Shown piece after piece: positions 12,325 to 23,761 of a stretch of 64,000 nt of DNA (position 1 is the first letter of the stretch; each line of letters begins with the position of its first letter). Source of the DNA: Homarus americanus (Eukaryota; Arthropoda; Malacostraca; Decapoda; Nephropidae); NCBI RefSeq assembly GCF_018991925.1, contig NW_024735503.1:5086795-5150794 (forward strand), given 5' to 3'. The notes under the pieces are model-generated. The model was not told the DNA's origin and did not search any database. It worked only from the letters and a program-made list of their open reading frames with translations. A program made the translations under genes and the position numbers.

Positions 12325-12441
12325 AATATTGTCTTTTTCTCTTCTATTTATAATTTCTTTTTACTCTTATTTTTTCGCCCCTCAGGCCCCGCTGTGAGTC
12401 GATGACCTGCTCCCGGGTGGGCTATTCCCCAGACAAAAAAT
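12325..12441 (+). mobile_element. LINE B-family 3' end fragment
   Basis: A pyrimidine-rich lead, then TTTTTTCGCCCCTCAGGCCCC, a GTCGATGACCTG core and GGGCTATTCCCC before an A-run. The same module is at 23762-23880 (minus, attached to LINE B coding sequence), 32846-32962 (plus) and 48004-48085 (minus). Confidence 0.75.
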
Positions 12442-13140
12442 GTAAATCAGTTAGTATACGTGTACGTGTTAGAAGCCATACTTAGTCAAATACGATAATT
12501 TATCTTTCGATATTATGCGAGATTTCCACTAGTGTTAGTGATAAACGAACACGAGTAAAAATGTACGATTCTTGTTATCGGACTTTAACTAATTCTCATT
12601 ATTCTGAGAAAAAGTAATTCAGATGACCTTATGAATAGACATTTACACCCATTTCGTATGATAGATCCCAGGAAATGACTCGCCATCATCTACATCATGA
12701 TGCAGTCATAATTAGTGGTCGCCGCATTTAAAAGTGCACATTAGGACATAATATAATCAACATGTCATTGCTTATTCCATTCTGCGTAATGGCTATCCCG
12801 GAAGCCAAAAACATTATATTACATGGGATACTGGTCGCTGGGAAAATACTACTCAAACGCGAGTAAGGTTGGTTGCATAGGTTAAGATTTGGTCACTTGA
12901 AATACTGTAGGAACAAAGTAGCGTCCTAATAACTGCCACCATGGAGATCACACACTGCGACGTGTTTTTGTCACTGGCTGAAGGCAGCACCATAAAGTCA
13001 GGGGATCATAATCTGCCATCCGGATTCTTGTCCCATTGTCAACAAAACGAGGAGTCGCCACACGCGATATTAATAAGTGACCGCCTTACCGCAACACTTA
13101 CTGAGAAAACGTTCCGGGGCTCAAGGTTCTCTGATGTGGG
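12442..13140. other. Intergenic stretch
   Basis: One 71-codon ORF (12941-13156) begins in an excellent start context (GCCACCATGG) but lacks any motif. Not called as a gene. Confidence 0.5.
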
Positions 13141-13149
13141 AACTTGGAG

Positions 13150-13156
13150 TATATAA
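13150..13156 (+). promoter_or_regulatory. Possible TATA box for the 14590 peptide gene
   Basis: TATATAA in GC-richer surroundings (GGAGTATATAACAAGG) about 1.4 kb upstream of the splice acceptor of the secreted-peptide exon. If used, transcription would start near 13180 and a short non-coding exon would be spliced to 14561. No initiator or donor could be fixed with confidence. Confidence 0.3.
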
Positions 13157-13599
13157 CAAGGATGCCGACGCCCAGCGAGGCAGACGGTGTTGGGTGTTGA
13201 GTGTGTTAGCAGCTCACCCTTAACAATCCTGAACCAACTCACGTGCAACAACCGAGAGTGTAAAGGTGATGGAAAGCTCTCTTCTCTCTGTAGTCTTGTG
13301 GATGTCATATGAAAGCTTACTGTGATGGTTCATACGTGCAAAGTGAACCGTAACTCGAAGGTGTTTCTACAAAAGGAACTTCCTGGTGATTTTCTCATTT
13401 AATTAACTGAGAGTTTCTCATAAGTGTAACTTTATTTTTTTTCGGTGTAGACAAGTAGAATTTATTATCCAAAATGAATCAACAGATCAGTTCACCAAAA
13501 GCTGAATGAGCAATTTATACAAAAAAAAAAACTACTTCACAATATGATTTACGGAGAGTCACTCTACAGCGGGGAATTTTTAAGCGTTTCGGTAAAAAG

Positions 13600-13945
13600 A
13601 GAATGGTGTGTTGTACCCTGAACCCAAGAGTGTTGTAACCTGACCTACACAAATTTCATATCACCCGTGTGTCGTGAGCGAGCCCGAGAGAAAGTGTTAC
13701 AACCTATCCAGACGAGTCTTTGGTTCTGACCATTTAAGTGTTTTCAACTGACTAGCCTATACAAGAAATACTGATTGCACTGAGATGTAACAATACAGAA
13801 GTGCGTTAAGGACTGATCATGAGAAAAGTGATCCAATTACATGAAAGAGTATTATGAACTGACCACGCGAGTTATATGAGCTGACTAAATGAGAGTAATT
13901 ATGAACTGACCAAACGAGTGTTGTAAACTGATAAGAGTCAGGTGG
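13600..13945. repeat. Degenerate ~25-nt tandem repeat
   Basis: Irregular copies of a unit like GAGTGTTGTAAACTGACC (for example near 13625, 13850, 13895 and 13915), heavily diverged. It lies in the presumed first intron of the 14590 gene. Confidence 0.5.
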
Positions 13946-14134
13946 GCGTAGACACCACCAACAGTGATGCAAGAGTCAGTTCAATGTGTGTTCGTCACAA
14001 AGAACGCTCGGAATACTGCAACAGACGCGAGAAGGTTGCCTCTGTATAACCCCCCCAAAAAAAAAACATCAATATACTAACATTATGGCTAGTATACTCT
14101 CGGATATTATAGCCTTTAAACAGTATACTTAATT

Positions 14135-14240
14135 AAATCAGGGTTGGCCAGTTTAAGCCAAACAAAAACTATCTTTTAATCTCTGCCCTTTTCATTGGTT
14201 TTAATCAGTTTTTGTTGATTTGTATTATTTCCAGAAGGTA
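14135..14240. repeat. Dispersed repeat, copy 1 (CAGGGTTGGC family)
   Basis: ATCAGGGTTGGCCAGTTTAAGCCAAAC ... TTGGTTTTAATCAGTTTTTGTTGATTTGTATTA matches 42748-42850 with the same order of blocks. Confidence 0.65.
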
Positions 14241-14560
14241 TGGGTATTTCCAGCGATAGTATGCTCATGTATTATGCTTTACACCTCTGGAATATTGATT
14301 TCCCGAGTATGGTGTAAGAGTTTAAGTTATAAGCAGCTCCTAGAGCCCGACTCGGTGAAATAAAAGTGAACATATTCGGTTATTAATTTTACGCTGCCAC
14401 TCATTAGCCAACAGCAATTTTGCCTCCAGAATACGGAGTGGATATGTTGTTACTATTCTTGTTGGTGGAATAGTCAATTTCATTGAATTTCATCATTATT
14501 ACCGAAGGTTTCTTTCATTCCTCATAACAATGACGTTTTGATGTTTGTTTTTTGTTCCAG

Positions 14561-14589
14561 AGAATATCAAGTAAACACATCAGCCCAAG
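14561..14589 (+). other. 5'UTR part of the coding exon of peptide gene 1
   Basis: A strong acceptor (TTTTTTGTTCCAG) ends at 14560. The following 29 bases end in CAGCCCAAG immediately before the ATG, matching CAGCCAAG before the ATG of the paralogue at 27942. Confidence 0.7.
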
Positions 14590-14793
14590 ATGAACTTCCT
14601 CCGTGTCTGTGTGGTGATCCTGGTGGTGCTGGTCCTGGCCACAGCCGCTCAGGCAGCGACCTTCTCTCGTCGTCGTAGTGGTGGTCGTTCAAGGTCCAAG
14701 ACCCGCATTCCCTATGATCCCTACGCCTTTGCTACGCCCGACTTAGTGAAAATCTACGGTGTATTCCCCGTCTTCTTGGATGGAGTCCACTGA
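14590..14793 (+). CDS. Small secreted Arg-rich peptide with DPYAF motif (paralogue 1)
   Basis: A 67-residue protein. Residues 1-22 are a clear signal peptide: short N-region, a Val/Leu core (VVILVVLVLA) and an AQA cleavage site. The predicted mature peptide has 45 residues and no cysteine. Its first part is Ser/Arg rich (FSRRRSGGRSRSKTR), followed by PYDPYAF (DPYAF at 43-47) and a hydrophobic aromatic tail. The coding region sits in one exon behind a good splice acceptor. The gene at 27942 has the same layout, similar bases around the ATG and signal peptide (both read CTGGCCACAG) and the same DPYAF core. I do not recognise the family. A host-defence or signalling peptide is possible from charge and secretion, but this is inference. 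The RRR run could be a convertase site. Confidence 0.8.
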   Translation: MNFLRVCVVILVVLVLATAAQAATFSRRRSGGRSRSKTRIPYDPYAFATPDLVKIYGVFPVFLDGVH

Positions 14794-14937
14794 GACTACT
14801 ACTACAGTACATGTATCTATCAGCTGTGATCATCAGAAGTGTTACTAGTGGAGGCTCCAAAGAGGCATTACGGCAACTGCTAAGTCGTCCTTGGTCGTCA
14901 CAACATGGCATTTGTCTCGGGCATTAGGGTTCCACGT

Positions 14938-15743
14938 ACCTCGTTATCTTGATGAGTGTCAGTGGATGCCGGATGGCATCATATACCTTGTTATTTTGAT
15001 GAGTGTCAGTGAGTGCCAGATGGCACCATATACCTTGTTATCTTGATGAGTGTCAGTGAGTGCCAGATGGCACCATATACCTTGTTATCTTGATGAGTGT
15101 CAGTGAGTGCCAGATGGCACCATATACCTTGTTATCTTGATGAGTGTCAGTGAGTGCCAGATGGCACCATATACCTTGTTATCTTGATGAGTGTCAGTGA
15201 GTGCCAGATGGCACCATATACCTTGTTATCTTGATGAGTGTCAGTGAGTGCCAGATGGCACCATATACCTTGTTATCTTGATGAGTGTCAGTGAGTGCCA
15301 GATGGCACCATATACCTTGTTATCTTGATGAGTGTCAGTGAGTGCCAGATGGCACCATATACCTTGTTATCTTGATGAGTGTCAGTGAGTGCCAGATGGC
15401 ACCATATACCTTGTTATCTTGATGAGTGTCAGTGAGTGCCAGATGGCACCATATACCTTGTTATCTTGATGAGTGTCAGTGAGTGCCAGATGGCACCATA
15501 TACCTTGTTATCTTGATGAGTGTCAGTGAGTGCCAGATGGCACCATATACCTTGTTATCTTGATGAGTGTCAGTGAGTGCCAGATGGCACCATATACCTT
15601 GTTATCTTGATGAGTGTCAGTGAGTGCCAGATGGCACCATATACCTTGTTATCTTGATGAGTGTCAGTGAGTGCCAGATGGCACCATATACCTTGTTATC
15701 TTGATGAGTGTCAGTGAGTGTCAGATGGCGCCATATACCTCGT
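14938..15743. repeat. 47-bp minisatellite, 17 copies
   Basis: Units begin at steps of exactly 47 bp from 14951 to 15703 (GATGAGTGTCAGTG anchor). The central copies look identical and only the first two and the last carry changes, so expansion is recent. It starts about 145 bp after the stop codon of peptide gene 1 and may lie in its 3' untranslated or flanking region. Confidence 0.97.
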
Positions 15744-16870
15744 CATGCTTAGGCCAAGTTAGGTTAAGTCAGGCCGAAAGTGTTACAGAGTCGACAGAAA
15801 AAATACCGACTGGTGACGAATGTATTTAATTTAATCTAGTCAAGAATCGGGGGAGAATGACATTAACATAAATGGTGTCCTGTAAGCAGCAACTGGCAAA
15901 AATAGACAACATACAGAAACAAGCACACAGCAGTCATGAGCTATACCTGTACCGTTCACACTTTTTGTCGTTTCCTGAAGTTCATTTACTTACATTTTCA
16001 TTTCACCGTGCTCGGTTTTACTCGTGTTATCAGTAATTGATTAAACTGGCGTACCAGGCAAAAGTTGGCATATCCACAATGAACCAAACTTTAAAAATTT
16101 ATGTTTACGAAAATTTGTTATTGGGTCTTGTTATATTAAGTACTAATTTAGGATTATATTTAGTCTCACTGAACTGTGGTAAGAAATGCTCCTGCTTACA
16201 GAGGATCAACACAACAATAAACCTTTCTAATCTTTCACCTTATGAAAGTACGAAGATGTCAATATGATAAAAATAAAATAAAATAAAATCCAGAAATGTT
16301 CACAAAACAGCAGACGACACTAAACCGAGGGTAATGTCATAGTACCTTGACTGATGGGGTGAACAATGTAGCCTAATGAGTCTTTCTTAAAGTGTTTATG
16401 AATTTGGGGCATTGCAAGTTGCTATAGACACAATGTAAAACTACGAGGTGAATTCTGTAATCTTGGAATGATGATGTTGAATTGGTGAGAGTGGAGAGGT
16501 GGAGGAGCCTTGCGTCTTCCAGCTGGCCACCCATAATAACATTCTCCACCAAGCAGACTTGATATTTTTGGTGACCATTATACAGTAGTCACTAAATGTC
16601 TTATTCTTGGTTCATTTGTATATGAAACTGTCTTTACAACAGTCATATATGAGGACAAATTAATGCACATCCCTGTATGTAAATACATTCTAATTTATAA
16701 TTCTAAAGTTATGTATCTACCTACAAACCTTACGTATCCATTGTAGGCAATAATATAATTGTATATGTTGCAATAAAACACATTATAATGCATTTTAGTT
16801 TATCAGCCCCGTTTGTTACTTTTTCAGCATTTCAACAATGCCCTTTTACTGTATTACATCCTGAAAGTAT
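15744..16870. other. Intergenic stretch
   Basis: Contains a small (AAAAT)n run near 16267-16289. A 76-codon ORF at 16037-16267 has no motif. Confidence 0.5.
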
Positions 16871-16871
16871 A

Positions 16872-16967
<96 letters not shown>

Positions 16968-16976
16968 CATACATAC
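16871..16976. repeat. (TA)n-(CATA)n microsatellite
   Basis: Long TA run passing into CATA units at the right edge. Confidence 0.97.
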
Positions 16977-17779
16977 AATACTACACTGCATATTTCAAAC
17001 TGTGGCAATAACCATTAATTTCACAAGAAGTGTTCAAACGAAATATAACATGATGCAGTACAAATGTAACTTGGGATATTTCGTACAGCTCAAGAAAAGT
17101 GAGGCAGTGCGAATGCGTCCCACCTATTAAACCATGTTTAGACTTTACCATATTATAGACATAATTATGTTAAGCAAGGACTTCTAATGGATTCCAGCAA
17201 GATATAAAGATACCTTGGATTCCCGTGCATGAACATCAGTCAAGGGACGTCTTGCATCTTCACAAAATTTAACATCTTCATCGTCATTATCTACAATTAC
17301 CTTCAATGATGTCTTGGGAAAAAAAAAGTTGTTAACAGATGAAACTTGATTAAGTTTGTAAAAAATTTGAGTCCCAGCCACACTAGTACTGTACAGTACT
17401 GTACACTCTTACTAGGCTACTTTGTGTCCCTGTCTGTCTTGTGCTCTCCCTCCCATACTAACTCCTCCATAGTGCGCTCCTTCACGTATTGCTGTGATAA
17501 GATCGGGAATTTTACAGATTATCTCCGGTTTTGCTATATAGTGAGGAGCACAACTCTCCAGAGGTGTACCTAGACCCGAGGGCTTCATGATGATTCTCCT
17601 GAGCGAAAGGGTTTAATTATTTACATGCTTATTTTTCTTGTCATTTACAATCTGGAAGGGTATACTAATAATACAGTGTGTGCATGTGTGTGTGTGTTAA
17701 ATATTTCACGAAAAATTGAAAAGGTGTACGTTTACGTGTTGCAAAATCAAGTTTGAGTTCGCTTTTTTATCTACTTTAG
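16977..17779. other. Intergenic stretch with GTACAGTACTGTAC palindrome
   Basis: A perfect ACTGTACAGTACTGTAC-type palindromic motif is at 17388-17403. No gene supported. Confidence 0.5.
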
Positions 17780-17881
17780 TTAGCACTATGAAAGTCTATC
17801 CTAACCGAATGACCCACAGAGATATTGACGCCCTCGCCTTCGGCCAGCTTGCGCCATGGGCTGCCTACTACACCTTTCATG
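17780..17881 (+). CDS. Orphan coding-like internal exon
   Basis: A 102-base stretch between a good acceptor (TTTTTATCTACTTTAG) and donor (CATG|GTAAGC). It is open in the frame that enters after one base and leaves after one base (a phase 1-1 symmetric exon). It encodes about 34 residues including YPNRMTHRDIDALAF and APWAAYYTFH. Third codon positions are strongly C/G (GAC GCC CTC GCC TTC GGC), unlike the surrounding AT-rich DNA, which supports real coding use. I found no partner exons. It lies between the two DPYAF peptide genes on the same strand. Its DALAF followed by aromatic residues faintly resembles DPYAF plus tail, but homology is unproven. Without splicing the frame would read on to a stop at 17923-17925. 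Confidence 0.45.
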
Positions 17882-17925
17882 GTAAGCTGACTCTCAACTT
17901 CTCTTTAGTCCGTGTGACATTTTAA

Positions 17926-18780
17926 AATTTAAGCCACTGAAAAACATCAAAAAAACACTAAATCATGTCAGCCTCATTACCATTAGATTATAAAGCCCCA
18001 CGTGCACGCAGTCATGATGTAGAAATGTTTGTCATAAAAACTAGGTCGCGCTCACATAATTACCAAAAAAATCCTGGCTGCTCTTGCGTGAGTTTTCCAA
18101 CAGTTTCGGCGACAAGAAGAACTTCGATGATGAAACTTCCTTCTTTGTGACCTACAGACTATTCAGTGTTTCTTCCCTCGTTAATTAACACGTAGTAAGA
18201 GAACTACACAAAAAGATACTGTGGTCTAGCGTCCTGACATTATCTGCACCTCCAGCAGTAAAACATCCGGCACAGGTGTGGCTCATACCCAGCCTTATAT
18301 GGTCACATTACCTCCCTAACAGTGTAAACATGTTATCAGCGGCAGCCCGCATTTGGTGTAGTTACTAATTTCATGTGGCACTATCCCAGCCCTCTACCTC
18401 AGTTCGGTCTACCGGACTCTACCCACCACTGCCTCTTAGGGACAGTGCGGATACATATCACAAAATTAAGCCATGCCTAACAAAGCTAAACATTAACTAA
18501 TTTAACCGAACCTAACTTTACCTAAACACTCAAAGAATAGGTTAGGCAGGGATGGTTTGTGTCGCCTGTAAGGTATGATCAGGGATTCTATACCGTAGGA
18601 GGATGGCTCACTTAATGTTAAATTTTTCATCCTTCTGCAAAGGTGGAGTCGCCAAGCGGTGCCGCCGTGCATGAAACACGTTAAACCCATTGCGTACATG
18701 GTACTGTGCGACATATTATCAAGTTATATTCTACCTCTTAGCCGTTTGGTGTTTCACGAAACGACACAAAATTGTCAAGA
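17926..18780. other. Intergenic stretch
   Basis: No feature recognised. Some CCTAACC-type motifs near 18505-18525. Confidence 0.5.
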
Positions 18781-19047
18781 CAAAGGTAAGGTTACGTTAA
18801 GTAAAATTAGATTAGATTAGGTAAAGATAAGTTAGGTAGGTAAAGTTAGGTTAGGTAAAGTTAGGTTAAGTAAAGTTAGGTTAGGTAAAGATAGGTTAAG
18901 TAAAGTTAGCTTAGGTAAAGATAGGTTAAGTAAAGTTAGGTTAGATTAGGTAAAGATAAGTTAGGTAGGTAAAGTTAAGTTAGGTAAAGATAGGTTAGGT
19001 CAGGTTTGGTTCGTATGTTGGGTTCTTTTACCACACAATTTGGGTTA
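18781..19047. repeat. TTAGG-like degenerate minisatellite
   Basis: Interleaved GTTAGGTAAAG, GTTAAGTAAAG and GATAGGTTAAG units. The GGTTAGGTTA words resemble the arthropod TTAGG telomere unit but are not a pure telomeric array. Confidence 0.85.
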
Positions 19048-19582
19048 GGTTGGTAAGGCTTTCATGAATTTACCAAAGAAATTAAGGTGAAATCCATTCA
19101 AAACACATCGAAATATTTGTATATGAAAAACATAATTTCGCCGACAAACTAGTGGGCGGTCCTAAAACGAATAATGACCCCCACACGTAAAACTTCCAAC
19201 CTTATATTTTCGGCAATAAAACAGTATCCTGCTAATTTTATATTTCCTATTGATACTTTAAGTTTTACTTTTATCCTCTTCACCACTGATCGGCTCGTCA
19301 GCCGCTTGGGCGATCGGTTACGTCTCTGTTATGCACTATTGGCAAGTACTGGGCATGCACCGGTTCCTGAACCTGCTCCAGTGTTGGTCAAGTCTGGTCT
19401 TGAAGGAGCTCACACTCGGTGACGTCACAACACTCTCTGGCAGATTAATCCAAGAGTTCACAACTCTCACTCCGAAAAAGTTACCTCTCAACAGTTTTCT
19501 GGGTTTGCGGTTTCTTCAACCTTGAGCTGTGACCCCTTGTGGAGCAAGCGTCCGCCAGCTCCAGGTAAGGGCACTCGACTGA

Positions 19583-20941
19583 TTAGTGTCCTTTGAGTTG
19601 CTTGTACACTTCAATTAGATCTCCCTTTGCCCGTCTGTAGTATAAGCTATGCCGTTCTAATCTCTCAGGGTAGCTGAGGTGCCGCAGTGCAGGCACCAGT
19701 CTGGTGGCCTTCCTTTGGACATTTTCAATCAACTGACAGTCCCTAGCATATCTCGGGGACCAGACGTGGTGACAGTACTCCAGACGGGGAAGCACTTCAT
19801 TCTTGAAGATCGTTACGAGAGACGGACCCGTCTAGATATCTGAACGACCTTCTTATAAGACCTAAAAATTTAGTTGCCTGAGTTACCTTCTCGCAATGGC
19901 CAGAGAACTTCAGCTCATTGTCAACGTACACACCATGGTCCTTTTCACATTCAGTCTCATTTAATGCAGTTTCTTCGTCCCGTTGAGACGTATGATACGC
20001 CTCCTTACCGTTGGTATGTCCCAGGTGCAGCCTCTTACACTTCGTGACATTGAATCTAACCAGCCATTTCTTCGACCACTCTTGAAGCTAAAAGAGATCC
20101 TTCTGCAGCTCTTCGCAGTCTGCTTGGTCTTAATTTCCCAAAATAACTTGGCGTCATCAGCAAACCTTTGTATGGAGGAATGTACAGCTTCGGGCATGTC
20201 ATTTATGAAGCAAACAAACAGCGAGCCCAATACACTGCCCTGTGTTACCCCGCTTGTGACGGGTACACACGATTTCGTGCCATTGCCATTAATCACCACA
20301 CACTGCTTGCGGTCATGGAGATTGTCTCTGATCCACGCTAGGACATTTCCCCGAATTCCGTACCCTTCCAGTTTAATTTTCAGCCTTTCATGGGATACAG
20401 TGTCGAAAGCCTTGGCAAAATCTAGGTAAATATTGTCGATATTACCACCTTGTTCCAGAATTTGGGTCCAAATCTCCAGTACCTTGAGTAATTGTGTTAA
20501 GCAGGAGCGCCGGGGCATAAAGCCGTGTTGATAATCATTTACAAGGTTGTTTCGTAGTAGATGTTCCATCGCGGCATCTCTGATAATGCTCTCAAGTATT
20601 TTACATACTATGCTGGTTAGGCTCATTGGTCTATAGTTGTTCGTGGAGTGACGATCGCCCTTCTTGAAGATAAGACTCACATAAGCCATTTACCAATCAC
20701 TGGGGACCTTTTGTTCATCCAGGCATTTACTGAACAGGATCTTCAGGGGCTCGGCAAGCTCGTTGCACAACTCTCTTAGCACTCTGGGATGCACCATGTC
20801 AGAGCCGGGACTCTTATGAACCTTTAGCGTTGACAGTTTATTTCTTATAACCTCTACTGTGAACACAATGTGGGTCAGTGCTGTGTCGTACTGTCTGTCC
20901 TCAAACACAGGAAGATTGTTCGCATCTTCTCTTGTGAACAC
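19583..20941 (-). pseudogene. Reverse transcriptase pseudogene (CR1-like copy A)
   Basis: Starts with KVHKSPGSDMVHPRVLREL and VPSDW, then an in-frame stop, then FKKGDRHSTNNYRPMSLTS, QHGFMPRRSCLTQLL, YLDFAKAFDTVSHERL, SGVTQGSVLGSLF and the catalytic FADDAKLF block. A frameshift follows, and the C-terminal LEYCHHVWSPRYARDCQ and ATRLVPALRHLSYPERLER segments (19583-19795) are in another frame. Confidence 0.85.
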
Positions 20942-21177
20942 CGAGGAATTTTTTTTTTCAATGCCTGAACTTTGTCCTGGTCAGGATCTGTGTAACTGCC
21001 ATCTTCAAGCCTCAGGTCTGATACTCCTACTCGCGTTTTTAATTAGGACTTTGCATAGTGATAAAACGCCTTCGGGTTTGACTTAACCTCGCTTGCAACC
21101 AGCCTCTAGAACTCCTTTTCAGCCCTTCTACACTCTGACTTTGCTTGGTTCCTGGCTCTTGCATATGTCCTCCTGTC

Positions 21178-22384
21178 CTACTCAACATTTGACCTAACCC
21201 ACGCCTTGAATTTCTGTTTTTTCTTCTTAACTTTGTCGACCGCTACATGGTTCATGTGTAGCGGTCTCCTTGTATTCCTAGAGGCACTGGGTTTGGTCTT
21301 GGGTATATATTTCTGGATCAAATGGTTCACTTTACTAGCTATGATATTTAGCGTAGTGTCAGCGTTCTTAGGCCTTAGTGAGTCAGGCCAGTGGATGCCC
21401 CTCATCTCCTCCCTCATCCTGTCGTAATTTGCCTTGTAATATTTGCACTTTGGACTGGTTTTGTCGTGAACTGAATAAAAGTTAATCTGAAGGACTACAT
21501 TACATGGTGGCTGGTGTCACCTGGGGCTAGGTGTTCCAGTTTGACCACCATTCGCTCCTCGTTTATTATGATGAGGTCCAGTGGCTTGGGTGTTTGCTCC
21601 CCTCTGTAATGCGCCGGGTCTTTCACATGTTGGAACAGAAAATTATCTATCAGAGTTTCTACAAAAAGAGTAGCGGGATTACCGAAGTCATTTGGCGTGA
21701 ACTCGTTTTTCCAGTCGATGTCGCCGTAATTAAAGTCCCAAATGATAAGGAGGTGGCTCGGGTTGAGCCTCGCTGCGTAATCTATTAAGGCTCTTAAGTT
21801 CCTTTGGTTTGGTAAGCTACAGTTTGGGTATCTGTAGATACACCCAATAATAAGTGCGTCCCCTCCTTTTAATTAATTTTACACCACTTGGACTCTTCTA
21901 AAACATCCTCTCCCTGTACCCTCACCTGGCTGGCTCTAAAGTCTTGCCTAGCGTAGATAACCACACCCCTCTTGCAAGTTTCTTAAGAACGGTTCGTAAA
22001 TAAGCCATATCCGCCAATACTGAACTCACATTCCTCCGGGTTGATTCTCCTATTCTTGTACAACAGATCTACAACTCCTACTATATCGGGTTGGTGTACC
22101 TTCAGTCGTGTTTCAAATTCCTCTCTCTTATCAAGGAAGGTGTCAGTATTAGTGAACATGACATTCAAGCCGGAATTTGTTCTCGGTAACGTCTCTGCTC
22201 TTGGTAGTAACTCCGGTCCCCGTCCATTCTCAGCAGCTGCAGCATTTGCTAAATACACTGTATTTTGCAGGGTGTGGTTAGAAATGTCATTGTTTATACG
22301 GCGCTCGCCTCTTCCTGGGTGGGAGGTAGAGCTGGTTACTCTGATGTTAAATAGCAATTCTGAAGAGTCGAACTTTATCAACAA
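21178..22384 (-). pseudogene. Endonuclease and linker pseudogene (CR1-like copy A)
   Basis: Begins with a disordered leader, then NVMFTNTDTFLDKREEFE, HQPDIVGVVDLLYKN and GGYGLFTNRS of an APE-type endonuclease. Further along, in other frames, are GCIYRYPNCSLPNQRN and the acidic DFNYGDIDW active-site region (near 21720). A lysine-rich linker is open at 21178-21417. Several frame changes separate these blocks. Confidence 0.75.
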
Positions 22385-22390
22385 ATAAAG

Positions 22391-23761
22391 AACTCATAAG
22401 AACTAATGAACAGCCAACAGTCACCATTGAAAAGTAGCTTTACGATTCACCTCTCTGGAATCTTCTGAAATCGGAAGAAAAATAGGTTTTTGTTCCTTTT
22501 TGAGTTACTGAAGCAGTTTTTAACTGTACAGTAACTGCGTCCCATTGCAGATGGTAAAAAAGTGCGTAAGAAAAAAAATAGAATTCACCGAAATGTGCGT
22601 CTTCCTCCCTTTAATCCTTGCCTCCCAATTATTTTGTTTACTTAGCAACCGCCAACACATTCGGGGGTGAGTGTTCGCCCATTGGGGTGAGCACTCTCAC
22701 ACTGTATACAATCCTTGATATGGTTCAGCACCGCAGGGTCATATACAAAATTCAGCGGATTGGGTCTTACCTGAGTCTAACGACCCGTTAAAGGCAGTGC
22801 GAAAAAACTGGGGATGCAGCCTTCGATACATTAAGAGGCACCCAACAGCCTTCATTTCACCATCGGTAATGTTTAGTTCCCCCATTCACACGTGGAAGTG
22901 GGTGTGACCCAGAGGCAGCAAACACAAAAGTTGAGGCTGACGACGACAGCATGTCTCACATTCTTTAGGCGATACAAAAATAAAGTTATGACAACATGTA
23001 TAACATGACAATTTCAAGTCCCCCCCCCCCTCCCTGTCTCCGTTATTCATCTCATATATTTCCAATACATGTGTGCCGCTTTCTAGTTGAACTATGTACA
23101 GTCCGCTAAACTGAACATCGAAAGATACGTGAGATAGGAGAAACTTGACTCAACACTTAGCTGGCGACATGTAGCAATAGTAGAAGCAAGATAAATACAC
23201 AACGCTAGAGCGGTTTGGGGCGTCACACTCCCTCCCACGGGTCGTCTGGGTGGCACTTCAGCTGGTATGTTACAGCCAGTTATCGTCTTTGTTGTTATAA
23301 GTTATTGTACTATACAGAAGTCATCGCAATATTCAGTGCCATCGTAGTACACAATTAACTTATCGTAATAAGAGCCACTGTATTAATCAAATCAGGTATT
23401 GTAACGCTGAGTTATTAGATAAGTTATCAAAACAAAACTATCATCATATATTTGTAATCAAATTTTGGAGCCATCGTACAAGTTATATCAAGAGCAACTC
23501 AACAGTTACGTAAGCCGTTAATAGTCACTGTATTCTCAGATATCATTGAAAAGACGTGGCTAGCTGGTTATGAAACTACTTTGAGAAAATTAAATGGCAT
23601 ATAATTATACAATGGGACTCTTATGCTTATGGCCTTAACGTGTTATTAATTTACTCCTATTTTTTCACAGACATACGGATTTATCTTATTTTATAATCGT
23701 ATATCATTATGATCTGAAGGAACACACTTACGAGTCTACAGTATACTGTATATATAATCTT
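22391..23761. other. Intergenic stretch
   Basis: Contains a C-run near 23020. No gene or domain recognised. Confidence 0.5.

Larger units (their letters stand above)
19259..22390 (-). mobile_element. CR1-like LINE, copy A, long but mutated
   Basis: Minus-strand non-LTR retrotransposon. From right to left: apurinic-type endonuclease (22384 down to about 21480), linker, reverse transcriptase (20941-19961), C-terminal domain, and a short 3' end at 19259 (reverse complement of ACTTTTATCCTCTTCACCACTGAT). The identical 3' end in copy B at 24974 defines the terminus. Frameshifts and stops throughout show it is dead. Endonuclease plus RT without RNase H fits the CR1/L2 group. Confidence 0.85.

Noticed and set aside
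12941..13156. 71-codon ORF with a perfect start context
   Set aside because: No domain, no signal peptide, ordinary base composition. It ends on the possible TATA box. Good Kozak sequences occur by chance.
14938..15743. CRISPR-like appearance of the 47-bp array
   Set aside because: Units are directly adjacent with no unique spacers, and the DNA is eukaryotic.
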